Shown here piece after piece: positions 13,301-25,300 of a stretch of 64,000 nucleotides of DNA (the stretch's first letter is position 1; every line of letters starts with the position of its first letter). Where the stretch lies: assembly GCA_905221605.1 (NCBI GenBank), contig CAJNDS010002185.1, positions 307,890-371,889 on the forward strand, read 5' to 3'. The position numbers were made by a program, and so were the translations under genes. The stretch is from Symbiodinium natans. Lineage: Eukaryota > Sar > Dinophyceae > Suessiales > Symbiodiniaceae. Under the pieces are notes generated by a model. It searched no databases and was not told where the DNA came from. It saw nothing but the letters and a program-made list of their open reading frames with translations.

Positions 13301-16300
13301 TTATACTAACAGTGCATTACAGGGATTATAGTACCCCCTATTACAATCCCCTTTAAGGACCGCTAGTATAAGGGGAACATCCCAAGCTATTCCTTTTTAT
13401 AAGGGGATCCTACTATTTGGGGATCTATATTACGGGTCCCCTATTTGTGTAAACCCCCATATCCTCGTCTATGCTCCTGCGCCCCTACTTCCTCAAGCCC
13501 TGGGGTTACCTCACCTTCCATCCAGGCGGGGTGGCTTACACAAGAGCAACGAAGCCTGAACCACAAACCTTCTGCAACCTGAGAATTCTCCAGTCCTGAG
13601 GCAGTAGGCTCATCATACCACTCCAATACAATACCCATTAAGGAGATGGACCGTGCGCTAAAGCCTTTAGGGCAAACTTCCCCAAAACAGCTACTCTGGG
13701 CATCACACGCCGCGGCCGGTGTAGTGCCTTTGTGGGTGAGACCCAAAACCGAAAGGACCCCTAAATCCCAAAGTGCCCTGCATATGTCTCTTTACACAAG
13801 AGAACTAGAAACGCTCCCAAAACCCTGAATACATGCCCTAGATGCCCTCAAACGCCCATACTGCCACTGTCACAAGTCTGGCACGACCAATAGCGTACCA
13901 ACTAAAACCCGAAGTGCACTCAAACAAGCCCTAAACCCTGACACGACCCCCTACCCGCTCTGCTTTTTTCAAGCCGGTCGAGACCCATTACATCCCCAAA
14001 ACCCTTGAACACTCTAAGCTTGGGATGCTCCCCCTTATACTAGCAGTCCTTAATTGGGATTATGATCGGGGGTACTACTCGAAGATCACCAGTTTGCGTC
14101 TGCCGTGGAGTGTTTCCTGATGTTGACGGCATCTGGGCAAATACCGGTGGTTTAGGGCCCTCTTCGTCAACACCGTTCCATGACGGTTTAGGCTTTATAG
14201 GCTTTATAGAGCTTAAGTACAGGCCTAAAAGGGCTGCCGGTGTAGCAGGGGTTTCGGGTTCGGCCTTTGGTTGCCTTGCGCCGTTATTTACCAGACAGGC
14301 TAAGCAGTCCATGACTCTGAACCTTTGCCATTCTCAGCTGAAGCTGCTTGCAGTGCCAGATGATCTCATCCGACGCGGCCTTGTTCAGGCAAAGCCTGAC
14401 AGAGTCAGGACGCAGCCCTATTTCCCAAGCCCAGAACAGTCTAACCTGAACCCCGACGCCCTAAACCCCCTGAACCCCAAACCGAAAACCTCAAAGCCTC
14501 AACAATGAAAGTCCTGACAATCGTCGCCGCGGTCGGCATATGGCATATCGGATCTACAGGATTTGGTGAGGGGATTTGGGGTTTAGGGTTTGGGGTTTGT
14601 GTTCATGCTGAAAGTCAAGAACCCCATGAAACCGAAACTTACAAAGGTATCATACCCTAAAATCCTAGCTACCCCCCCACCCCCCCCCCCCTGGGTGGGT
14701 TTACACGAAGCTGACACAAGGAAATCAGCATCAAGGGAGGCCTGCCCAAGCCGCTAAACCCTTACCCCCCAGTCCTGAAACCCTTAACCCGAAATCCTAA
14801 ACCCCAAACCTGAAACCCGAAGCCCCTAAGCCCTGAACCCTAAACCCTAAACCCTAAACCCTAAACCCTGCTCCAACCCCCTGCAGCATTCTCCCGATAG
14901 CCTGAAGGGCGGCTTGCTCTTCCACATCTCGCCGGTGACGTAGTCTCTGCCTTTGGAGGGAGTTCGGGGTTTAGGGTTGAGGGTTTAGGGTTTAGGGTTT
15001 AGGGTTTAATTTAGGGTTTAGGGTTGAGGGTTGAGGGTTTAGGGTTTACGTGACGATGAGCTAGCTGAAGCCGGAGGCACTTCGCGATCCAGCACAAGCC
15101 TAGGGACAGTCAAAGGGCTCATTCGGGTATAGGGCCTTTGGGGCTTGGGGGCTCGGGGTCCAGCGCACTGTTGCGCCTCAGAAGTAACCCTGAAGCCCTC
15201 AATCTCCCAAATCCATGGAAAGCCTCATTCGGTGCAGGGTTTGGGTTTAGATTTAGGGTTCCCTAACCCTAAACCCTAAACCCTAAACCCTAAGCCCTAA
15301 GCCCTAAACCCTAAACCCCAAACCCTAAACCCTAAACCCTATCCTCCTAAACTCCTCCCCCCCCAAGGCCCCTTTGCAAAGCACCGGCTCAGCTCCTGGC
15401 GCCCCAGCTCGTTGCAGAAGCGATTGCCCTCCGCCTGCGATCAAAGGTTTGGGGTTTAGGGTTTAGGGTTTTAGGGTTACGCAAGGTTGAGGGTATGCGC
15501 AGGGTTGCCGGTAAGGTTTCCGACACGACATCAAAGCCTTTCTACAAGATCCCAGATCCAGACTCCAGGATTTTGGGGTTTAGGGCTGAACAGGGGCTAG
15601 GTTTAGGGTTTAGGGTTTGGGGTTTGGGGTTTGGGGTTTAGGGTTTGGGGTTTAGGGTTTAGGGTTTAGGGTTTAGGGTTTGGGGCTTAGCGCTTAGGGC
15701 TTCGGGTCGAGACCCCGATCTCATGTTTGCCAAGCAGCGTTGAGGATGATGCCGCCCACGCCGCGCAGGGCCTCCGCGAGGGTCTCCGATAGGAGATGAA
15801 AGCGCAAGGCTTGACTGTCTACAGTAAGATCCAGAAAGTTAGAACATGGTTTAAGGATGAATTCGAGCTGGGATTCCCTTAGTATACCTTTTGGGGTATA
15901 GTCCTAGGGGTACACGGGCCAGTCCATGAATCCTTTATTAGGCCCGTAACACTCTTTTCTTTCGTTCTACATTCACTTCCCTTTATCTCTTCACTCTGTT
16001 CTCTATTCATGCGTCGTGTTCGCTGGCTCACTTACTCCTTATAATAGAGAACGTGAAGAGAACATGTGAAGTGAATTACAAACGAATGCAATGAGTGCGT
16101 GAATTAACTGAACATGTGAACGAAACCCACAGTTGATGATTCATAGACTTGGAAATGAAGGTGAAAGGAATGAACTAAAAAGGCCCTATCATTTTTCCCT
16201 TTTGGCCTTTTTAAGTGAATGAGTGAGCCGAATGAACAAGCGAGGAAAGTAGTGTGTTAAAGGGGCTCTTAATAAATATACTAAATTAGCCCCTTTACCA

Positions 16301-19300
16301 CCTTTAATAATATTAGTCACCCAACACCGGACCTCCGCAGCCAGGAACTTGATCTTGGCGTCCGCGTCGTCCGGCTTCACCAGGCCGGTTGGGTGGACCT
16401 GTTTGGGCGCGTAGGGTTTAGGGTTTAGGGTTTAGGGTTTAGGGTTTAGGGTTTTGGGTTTTGGGTTTTGGGTTTTGGGTTTTGGGTTTTGGGTTTTGGG
16501 TTTTGGTTTTCAGGTTTAGGGTTTAGGGGTTTAGGGTTTAGGGTTGAGGGTTGAGGGTTTAGGGTTTAGGGTTTTGGGGGTTTGGGGTTTGGGGTTTGGG
16601 GAGGTCTTACTTACTAGCTCTTGACAGAGAATATGGGAGTTTGTCACCTTGTATTCTCCTTTTGAAACCTTTAAGGGACTATCTCGGGACCATACTTCCC
16701 AAATTAAAGCCAAGCAAGGGTTTGAGGTTTGGCTTGTAGGCTTGCAGGGCACCAAGCGCTTGGTTTAGGGCCTTTCGGGCATTTGGGACCGCTAAGGGGT
16801 CTTGAAGGATTCACACTTTAATGCACTGATCTGATCCTGATTCAACCTTTAAAACGAAACCTGCGCCCTGGCAACACTGCAAGTTCTCAACCCATGCCAC
16901 GTCCACACCTGCACCCACTCGAGGTCAATCGTCTTGGCCCCAATGGCCTGGAGAGGTGTGCGCTAACCCCAGACCCTGAAGGTTTTGGAGTTTGGGGTCT
17001 TCAGGATTCATGAATTTCAGGGTTTCCCAACAGGGAAAGCCCCCAAACTACCTGAATCTCAACTAACACGAGCAGACTATAGCTCTCTTGGGAAGGTGGT
17101 TGAGTAGTCCGTTTATTTAGGGCACCTTGACCCCAAACCCCTACACAGGCCCTACACCCTGTGCTGCTGCCAATTTAGGCTTAGAACAGAGGTGTTGTGA
17201 CAGCGGTTGCGGATGTGCACAAAACGTGGCAAGACAAGCCTCCTGAGAATCAAACCTCTCCACTATCACATGTGGGTCAGTCCCCCCCATTCCCCCTCGT
17301 TAGAATAGGGTCTCATGCTGGGGGCCCAAACAGGGGGCCAGATGGTACTTTGGAGAACGGATGCATCTGAGCCCCAAACCTAAAAACCGTGAATCCTCGT
17401 CAACTTGCCCAAGGCCCCCCCTAAACCCTAAAACCCCAAACCCCAAACCCAAACCCAACCCTAAACCCTAAACCCTAAACCCCAAACCCAACCCCAAACC
17501 CTTAACCCTAAACCCAAAACCCTAAACCCTAAAACCCTAAGCCCTAAACCGTAAACCCTAAACCCTAAACCCCACCCCCCCCCCCCTCTCACCCCTTGCC
17601 GCCTCACCCATCTTGATGCCGTCGCCGGTGCAGTGCTCGCCGTTGGTGGTGGGCCTGAACGCTGGCTTTTGGACTTGGCTCGGCTTTGGCCCCGAGCCCC
17701 CCATGCAGGATTCTCTTGAAGCCGGCAAACTTGCCGTTCATTCGGCCCTGTCCGAAACCCTCAACGCGACGCCCTGAACCCTAAAACCCCTGCTGCTTTC
17801 AGGTGGCTTGGGCCCCTAAACCCTAGACCTTGAAACCCTAAGCCGTGAGCCCTAAGCCCTAAACCCCCTAACCCAGGCCCGGAGTGTTACTGCGCATGAA
17901 CTCCATGATACTCTGGAAGCGGCAGAGAAAGCAAAGTTGAGCAATCCGACACCGAGGGTATAGGGTGTAGGGTCTATGGTGAAGACACAAAGCAACCAAG
18001 TAGGTTGCGGGGCTCTCTGGGGGTAGGAGGTGCAATGAACCTCTGAGCGATTCTCCGCAGGTTTTTCAATTCTCCCGAAACCCGGCTTAAACTTCAACAC
18101 CCCCACACCGAGGGGTGAGGGTGATGAAAAAAACACGGACCTTGGGGAGCCAGGTGGTGTTCCGTGTCGAGTGCATACTCAGCACCCCCCCCCCAAAAAA
18201 AAAAACACAACAAATAAATAAAGTAAAAATAAAAAATAAAAATAACAATAATAATAGTAATAGTAATAGTAATGTAATAGTAATAGTAATAGTAATAGTA
18301 ATAGTAATAGTAAGAGTAATAGTAATAGTAATAGTAAGAGTAATAGTAAGAGTAATAGTAATAGTAATAGTAATAGTAATAGTAATAGTAATAGTAATAG
18401 TAATAGTAATAGTAATAGTAATAGTAATAGTAATAGTAATAGTACTAGTAATAATAAAAAATAACTAATAAATACTAATAGGAATAACAACACATAATCA
18501 ATAAATAATACATAATACATAAAGAAGTAGTTCAAGGGGTGCAGCTTGCGAGCTCCTTCGCTGCGACTGTCGCCAGCTCCGGAGCCAGCAACCCCGGACG
18601 CTGCTCACCACAGAAAGCCTGTTCCCCCAAAAAACCACGACATGAACCCCTTGCTGTGGGATCCCCCAAAGAGGAGGACCCCTCGTTTTGGGAGAACAAA
18701 CCCTAAACCCTAAACCCTGAACCCTGAAACCCAATTGACTGAAAGAAGGAGCTTGAGGCCAGGCTGCAGGTGAAGCAGGTCGGGCCGATACTTGGCCAAG
18801 AGCGAGTCCTCCCAGCGCAGGTTGTGGGTTTAGGGCTTCGGGTTTCGGGCTTAAGGTGGTGTAGGGTGTGAGGTTTTGGGTTTCAGGAGGAACAGCAAGG
18901 TTTAAGGTTTAGGGTTTAGGGTTTAGGGTTTAGGTTTTATGTTTCGGGTTTAGGTTTTAGGTTTAGAGTTTAGAGTTTAGGGTTTAGGGTTTAGGGTTTA
19001 GGGTTTAGGGTTTAGGGTTTAGGGTTTAGGATTTAGGGTTTAGGGTTTAGGGTTTAGGGTTTAGGAACAGTAGTTAAGGTGTGGGTGAAGTTTGGGGTTT
19101 GTATGCTCAAGCATCGAAAGATGGCGTTTGAGATGTGCTCAGAGCTCCATCCGGAACCCGAAACCCGATAACCCTCTAACCCTATAACCCTAAACCCTAT
19201 AACCCTACAACCCTAAAACCCCTATAACCCTAAACCCCAAACCCTCAGCGCCAAACCCAGGATTCCCCGTCGCATGGAATCGGAACCCCAGCCGCTTCTC

Positions 19301-22300
19301 TGAGACGACTGAAGTGCGGCGTCCTCACCCAATGGCCCCGAAGTCTTTCTGTGGCCCTAGCCCTGTGCTTTGCTTACCTCTGGGTTGTGGTGCTAAAGGG
19401 ATAGGGTTTAGGGTTTAGGATTTAGGGTTTAGGGTTTCGGGTTTAGAGGGCTTAGGTTGGGGGGTCTGGGGGGGTTTGGGGGGTTTGGGGTTTGGGGTTT
19501 AGGGTTTAGGGTTTAGGGCTTGGGGTTTAGGGTTTAGGGTTTAGGGTTTAGGGTTTAGGGTTTAGGGTTTAGGGTTTAGGGTTTAGGGTTTAGGGTTTAG
19601 GGTTTAGGGTTTAGGGTTTAGGGTTAGGTTTAGGGTTTAGGGTTTAGGGTTTAGGGTTTAGGGTTTAGGGTTTAGGGTTTAGGGTTTAGGGTTTAGGGTT
19701 TAGGGTTTAGGGTTTAGGGTTTAGGGTTTAGGGTTTAGGGTTTAGGGTTTAGGGTTTAGGGTTTAGGGCGAGAAACGTGGGCGGCTCCATGCTCCCGACC
19801 CTCTTCCTTACGTGAACAAGGAGGGCTCCTGGGTGAAGTCGGCGCCGAAGCCGCCTTGGGAGCTTTGGGGTGGCTCTTGTGCCTTACGTAGGGTTTAGGG
19901 TTTAGGGTTTAGGGTTTAGGGTTTAGGGTTTAGGGTTTAGGGTTTAGGGTTTAGGGTTTAGGGTTTCGGGTTTGGGGTTTAGGGTTTAGGGTTTAGGGTT
20001 TAGGGTTTAGGGTTTAGGGTTTAGGGTTTAGGGTTTAGGGTTAGGGTTTAGGGTTTAGGTTTAGGGTTCAGGGTTCAGGGTTTAGGGCTTGGGGCTAAGG
20101 ATAAACCCTAAACCCTCAACCCCAAATCCCTAAAACCCATACCCTGGATCCTCCACCCGAAAGAGCCCTCAGACCCGACGGTCCAGCCAATTCGAGCCCA
20201 AAGCTCTACACCCAAAGCGTGAATGCACTTTAGGGTTTAGGGTTTCGGGTTTCGGGTTTAGGGTTTAGGGTTTAGGGTTTAGGGTTTAGGGCTAGGGTTC
20301 AGGGTTTAGGGTTTCGGGCTTAGGTTCCGTCATTAACAGCGAAGCTGGGCCTCGCACCTGAGGCCAAGATCACGGGGCCGAACTCCTGGAAGTTCTGGCC
20401 CCCCTTCCTTGGTAGCCCAGTAACCATCCCTAAACCCTAAACCCCTAAACCCTAAACCCTAAAAACCCTAAACCCTAAACCCTAAACCCTAAACCCTAAA
20501 CCCTAAACCCTGTTTTGGAGGGAACCCATGGCCAAAAGAAGAAAGGGCAAAAGGGTACCAGTGGGCTACCGAGCTTCTCGTAGACGCAGCCCACGCAGGT
20601 CTTGCCCTCCGTCGCGAGCTTGAAGACCTTGGCCTTCGTGATGATGCGCGCCAGGTCCGTCTTCTCGGCGACCTGTGGGTTCTCTTTTTTTTGAGATTGA
20701 GGGGGGGGGGGGGAGGGAGGTTTAGGGGGTTTCAACGGTTTATGGGTTGTTTTTTTTTGCGGCTTAGGGGGTGTTAAGTGTTTAGGGAGGTTTTAGTGGT
20801 TTAGGAGTTTCGGGGTTCTGGGTTTAGGGGTTTGGGGCTGGCGAGCAGTGGGTCTCTGACGTTGCGGGGAAAACTGCGAACAGCCACAAAAGAACAAGTG
20901 GCGGTTCTCGCGGCTTCACGCACGCAGTTTAGCCGAACCGAACCCTAAACCCCAGACCCTAAACCCCAAACCCTAAACCCTAAACCCCAAACCCTAACCC
21001 CTAAACCCCAAACCCTAAACCCTAAACCCTAAAACCCCAAACCCTAAACCCTAAACCCCAAACCTTAAACCCTAAACCCCGAACCCCAAACCCCAAACCC
21101 CAAACCCCAACCCTAACCCCCGCCCTAAACCCTAAACCCCGAACCCCAAACCCTAAACCCCAAACCCTAAACCCTAAACCCTAAACCCCGAACCCCAAAC
21201 CCTAAACCCCAAACCCTAAACCCTAAACCCTAAACCCCAAACCCTAAACCCTAAACCCTAAACCCCGCCTTCTCCAACATCTGGATCAGGGCGTAGGTGA
21301 TGGTCATGCCAGGGAAACGCTCCTTGCCTCTGTGCGTGCGGGGCTGCGAGTGGCCGCCCAAACCTGCATGGCAGGAGGGCCCTTGGGGGGTTTAGGGTTT
21401 AGGGTTTAGGGTTTAGGGTTTAGGGTTTAGGGTTTAGGGTTTCGGGTTTCGGGTTTCGGGTTTAGGGTTTAGGGTTTAGGGTTTAGGGTTTAGGGTTTAG
21501 GGTTTAGGGTTTAGGGCTTAGGGCTTAGGGCTTAGGGCTTAGGGCTTAGGGTTTGCGGGTGCGCAGGCGTCAAGTTAGGGTTACCCTAAACCAAGATCCT
21601 AATCTCTATACTAGGATTTGCTCCAGGCTAAGGGCTCTCATGAGCGTTGCCTCCAACCCTGGTTGGGTTTTGTGTTTCCGCTTGCGGGGGTTGAGGGCCC
21701 TACCCCAAAACCAGCGAACCTTTTGCTCTGAAGGAAAGGGGGGAGGGCATGGCGGGGGGAGGGGTTCAGGGGTTCGCGGGGCTCACAGTCCAACCCCGAA
21801 GGGGCGGATCCCACACTCCACCTTGTTTTTCGGGCACCGCATGGCCTTATACCCGATCCAGTACGAAATCCTCAAACCTGATCGCCCATAGACCCCCCTT
21901 CGACAGAGAGCATTGATGGGCCCTTTCTCATGACAACCCACTCGAGGTGTAAGTCACATCCGAAGGTAGACGGTCTGGAGCTAAACAAAGCCCTAACCCT
22001 AAACCCTAAACCCTAAACCCTAAACCCTAAACCCTAAACCCTAAACCCTAAACCCTAAACCCTAACCCTAAACCCTAAACCCTGAACCCTAAGCCCGAAA
22101 CCCCAAACCTCAACTTCACCGAAGCTTGTGGCAGCGGCAGGGCTCCCCCTTGCTTGAGCGGAGTCGCGTGCCACAAGGGACAGGTCAAGGTTGAACTTCT
22201 CCACCAGCCAGTCCTGCATGACGGGGGGGGGGCTTAGCAAACCCTAAACCCTAAACCCTAAACCCTAAACCCTAAACCCTAAACCCTAAACTTTAGACGC

Positions 22301-25300
22301 TTCTGGGCTCCAGGACCTGAACCCTCTGAGAAATGGGCTTAGGCTCTTAGGGTTTCATAGGTTTAGGGCCATCTAAAAACCCAACAAGGAAAAAATATGC
22401 GTTCAAAACAAAGCTGTGCCTAAACCCTGAACCTAAACCCTAAACCCTGAACCCTAAACCCTATTTCAACCTTAAATCCCATGCGCGTAGGGACTTTTGG
22501 AGACTCCCGATCTGACCTTTGAGCCACTGAGACATCAGCCAGCGCGAACCCTTGGAAAGCACCGGGTGCTACAACCCTCAACCGCTACACTCCTCTAAAC
22601 CCCTAAACCCCTAAACCCCTAAAGCCTAAACCGGCCTAAACCTCCGAAACCCTAAACCCTAAACCCTAAACCCCAAACCCCAAACCCCAAACCCCAAACC
22701 CCAAACCCCAAACCCCAAACCCCAAACCCTACACACAAGGCACCCGAAGCTGCAGCCAAGCCGCAACGTCGGCGGCGCTGTTAACACACAGCAGCCTCAA
22801 TCAGAGGAGTTTAGGGTTTAGGGTTTAGGGTTTAGGGTTTAGGGTTTAGGGTTTAGGGTTTAGGGTTTAGGGTTTAGGGTTTGAGGGTTCAGGGTTCAGG
22901 GTTTAGGGTTTAGGGTTTAGGGTTTAGGGTTTAGGGTTTAGGGTTCAGGGTTTAGGGTTTAGGGTTCAGGGTTTAGGGTTTAGGGTTGGGTCCAGGGGCT
23001 TCCACCTAATATTAACCCCCCCCCCCCCTACCCCTAATATTGAATACTCCCACTGTAGTTCTATTATAGTATATGCGGGGATTTCAAGTTGATGGATTTA
23101 GGGGTTGTAGGGGTTTCGGCTGAGGGCTTAGGAGTTTTTATGTTTTAGGGTTTGGGGGTTTTGGGCTGAGAGGTTTCGGGTGTTTGGCCCCATAAACTTT
23201 TCTTACTTAATAACCAAGGGAACCAAAGGTTAAACTTTATGAATTCCAACTAAATATGGAAACCCAAAAAGTTTAAACTTTCAGCTGTTAGAGAAGTGAG
23301 AACTGAGCTTGGGGGAGATCAGACGATCGAGCGGCTTCGCCAACTCCGGTTTCTTTGCGCCGCCCTTCAAAGTGTCCTGGCGCGCCCGACGGCTCAAGAA
23401 TTGAGGTGTTGGCTTTAGGGCTAAGGACTTGGAGGCGTACGACCCTAAACCCTAAAACCCTAAACCCTAAACCCTAAACCCTAAACCCTAAACCCTAAAC
23501 CCTAAACCCTAAACCCAGTTTAGGGTTGCGAGGAAGAGGCTTCCCGGGTGTAAGGTTCAGCCCTGCACTTTGGGCTCAAAGTGCTGGCTGTAGGGGTAGT
23601 GGCGAGGGCTCCCCTCCCTGAAGCCCCAAGCCGGAAACTGCAAACCCCAAACCCTAAACCCCAAACCCTAAACCCCAAACCCCAAACCCCAAACCCTAAA
23701 CCCTAAACCCCAAACCCTAAACCCTAAACCCGGATGGTTTCGTGGACTGGGCCCAGAGCTCAGGGTCTCAAAGGGTTGGGGTTGGCTCTTGCAGGACCCG
23801 GCGGTGCTAGTGGAGCACCCTGATCCAGGATTCCCTGCTGGCATGGACCTAAGAGCGCTTAAACGCAAACCCAGTATGTGTGTGTGTGTGTGTGTGCGAA
23901 TGCACAAGTGAGTCAACCCTAAAACCTAAACCCAAAACCCAAAACCCTAAACCCTAAACCCTAACCCTAAACCCTAAACCGCTTCTTGTGGCTCTTCTGC
24001 TCACCGAAGCTTGGGGGCTCCTGGAAACCGTCGAGAACAGCCCCTGAGGCCCCGGCGCTGGCAAAGACACCCCACGCCCAAACCTACACCCCCTAAAGCC
24101 CTAGAACCGTAAACCCTAAACCCTAAACCCTAAACCCTAAAGAACCCCCAAATCTTGGGATGTTCCCCTTATACAGTCCTTCAGGGGGATTCTCATCGGG
24201 GGTACTGCAATCCCTCTTAAGGACGGTGAGCATAAAGGCAACCCCAATCCCTGACACCCGAACACCCAGAACCCTCCTGGGTAAAAATGTCCGCGTTGTC
24301 CGGGATGCCTTTTGCCTTCTGCGTCTTGGTGCCTCGTCGGCGGCACTTTTGGGCACACCACCCCCAGCCACCACCCCCCCGCCCCCGAGAAAAAAGAAAG
24401 TTTCGGGTTTCCGGCTTGGGGGCAACCCAAATGGGTTCCTTCCTCCTAAGCAGAATTGTGAGAGAAATGCTACGGAATGAACGGCGAGTAGCAATCACAG
24501 ATAAGAAAGACCAAAGAACCAACAAGAAGAATAAAAATAAGAAAAAGCATAAGAATGAGAATACACAACGAAATAGGAATAGTATCATCATATCGTAGTC
24601 AAAGCACTTGTAACAATGAAGCCTGAACCTAAACCCTGGAACCAAGACACGCTGAAGCCTGATCCTAAACCTTGAACTGCCCCTAAAAACCTTAAGGTAC
24701 CCAGGTTGCCCAGTGACCTAGGATTGAAAAGGTTGCCCCTTTTTGCTTGAAGGGGTTTATCAGGGAACCTAAGCCCCCCAAAAAGGGAATCAGGGTACTA
24801 CTGGGCATCCTCGCTGATGAAGGCCCTCAAGGGGCACTTGGGAAGGTAAACCTGCCCGCAGGACTACTGGATTGAACTTGAACTGTACTATCCTCAACCC
24901 TAAACCCCAAACCCTAAACCCCAAACCCTAAACCCCAAACCCGAAACCCCAAACCCTAAACCCCAAACCCTAGACCCTAAACCAGGTCGAGGGCTTCGGG
25001 CCTGCCCCGTTGATGCCGGAGGTGGCTTTGGTGCTGTTCCCACCGCAGAAGGACGACTTGTCCTTGGCAGCAGGCTTAAGAGGGTTGATAAACCCTAAAC
25101 TTGGGATGTTCCCCCGATTATAGTAGGGGGTACTGAAATCCCTATGAAGGACTGTGAGTAGAAGGGGGAGCATTCCAACCCTAAACCCTAGCCCGGCTCC
25201 ACCACACTCAAAGTGTGCTGAAGAGACGGAAAGCACATTCACCCTCACCCCGCCTGCGGAGTTTGGCCGTGAGAGCTAGGGGGATTCGGGCGGAGCCACT

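Noticed and set aside
18115-18535. Poly-leucine and Val/Ile-rich frames on both strands
   Set aside because: Produced by the AGTAAT microsatellite; no start context or conserved sequence.
23390-23400. GGCTCAAG resembling the end of the dinoflagellate spliced leader
   Set aside because: Only eight bases match, it lies just beyond exon 5 of copy 4, and the rest of the leader is absent.
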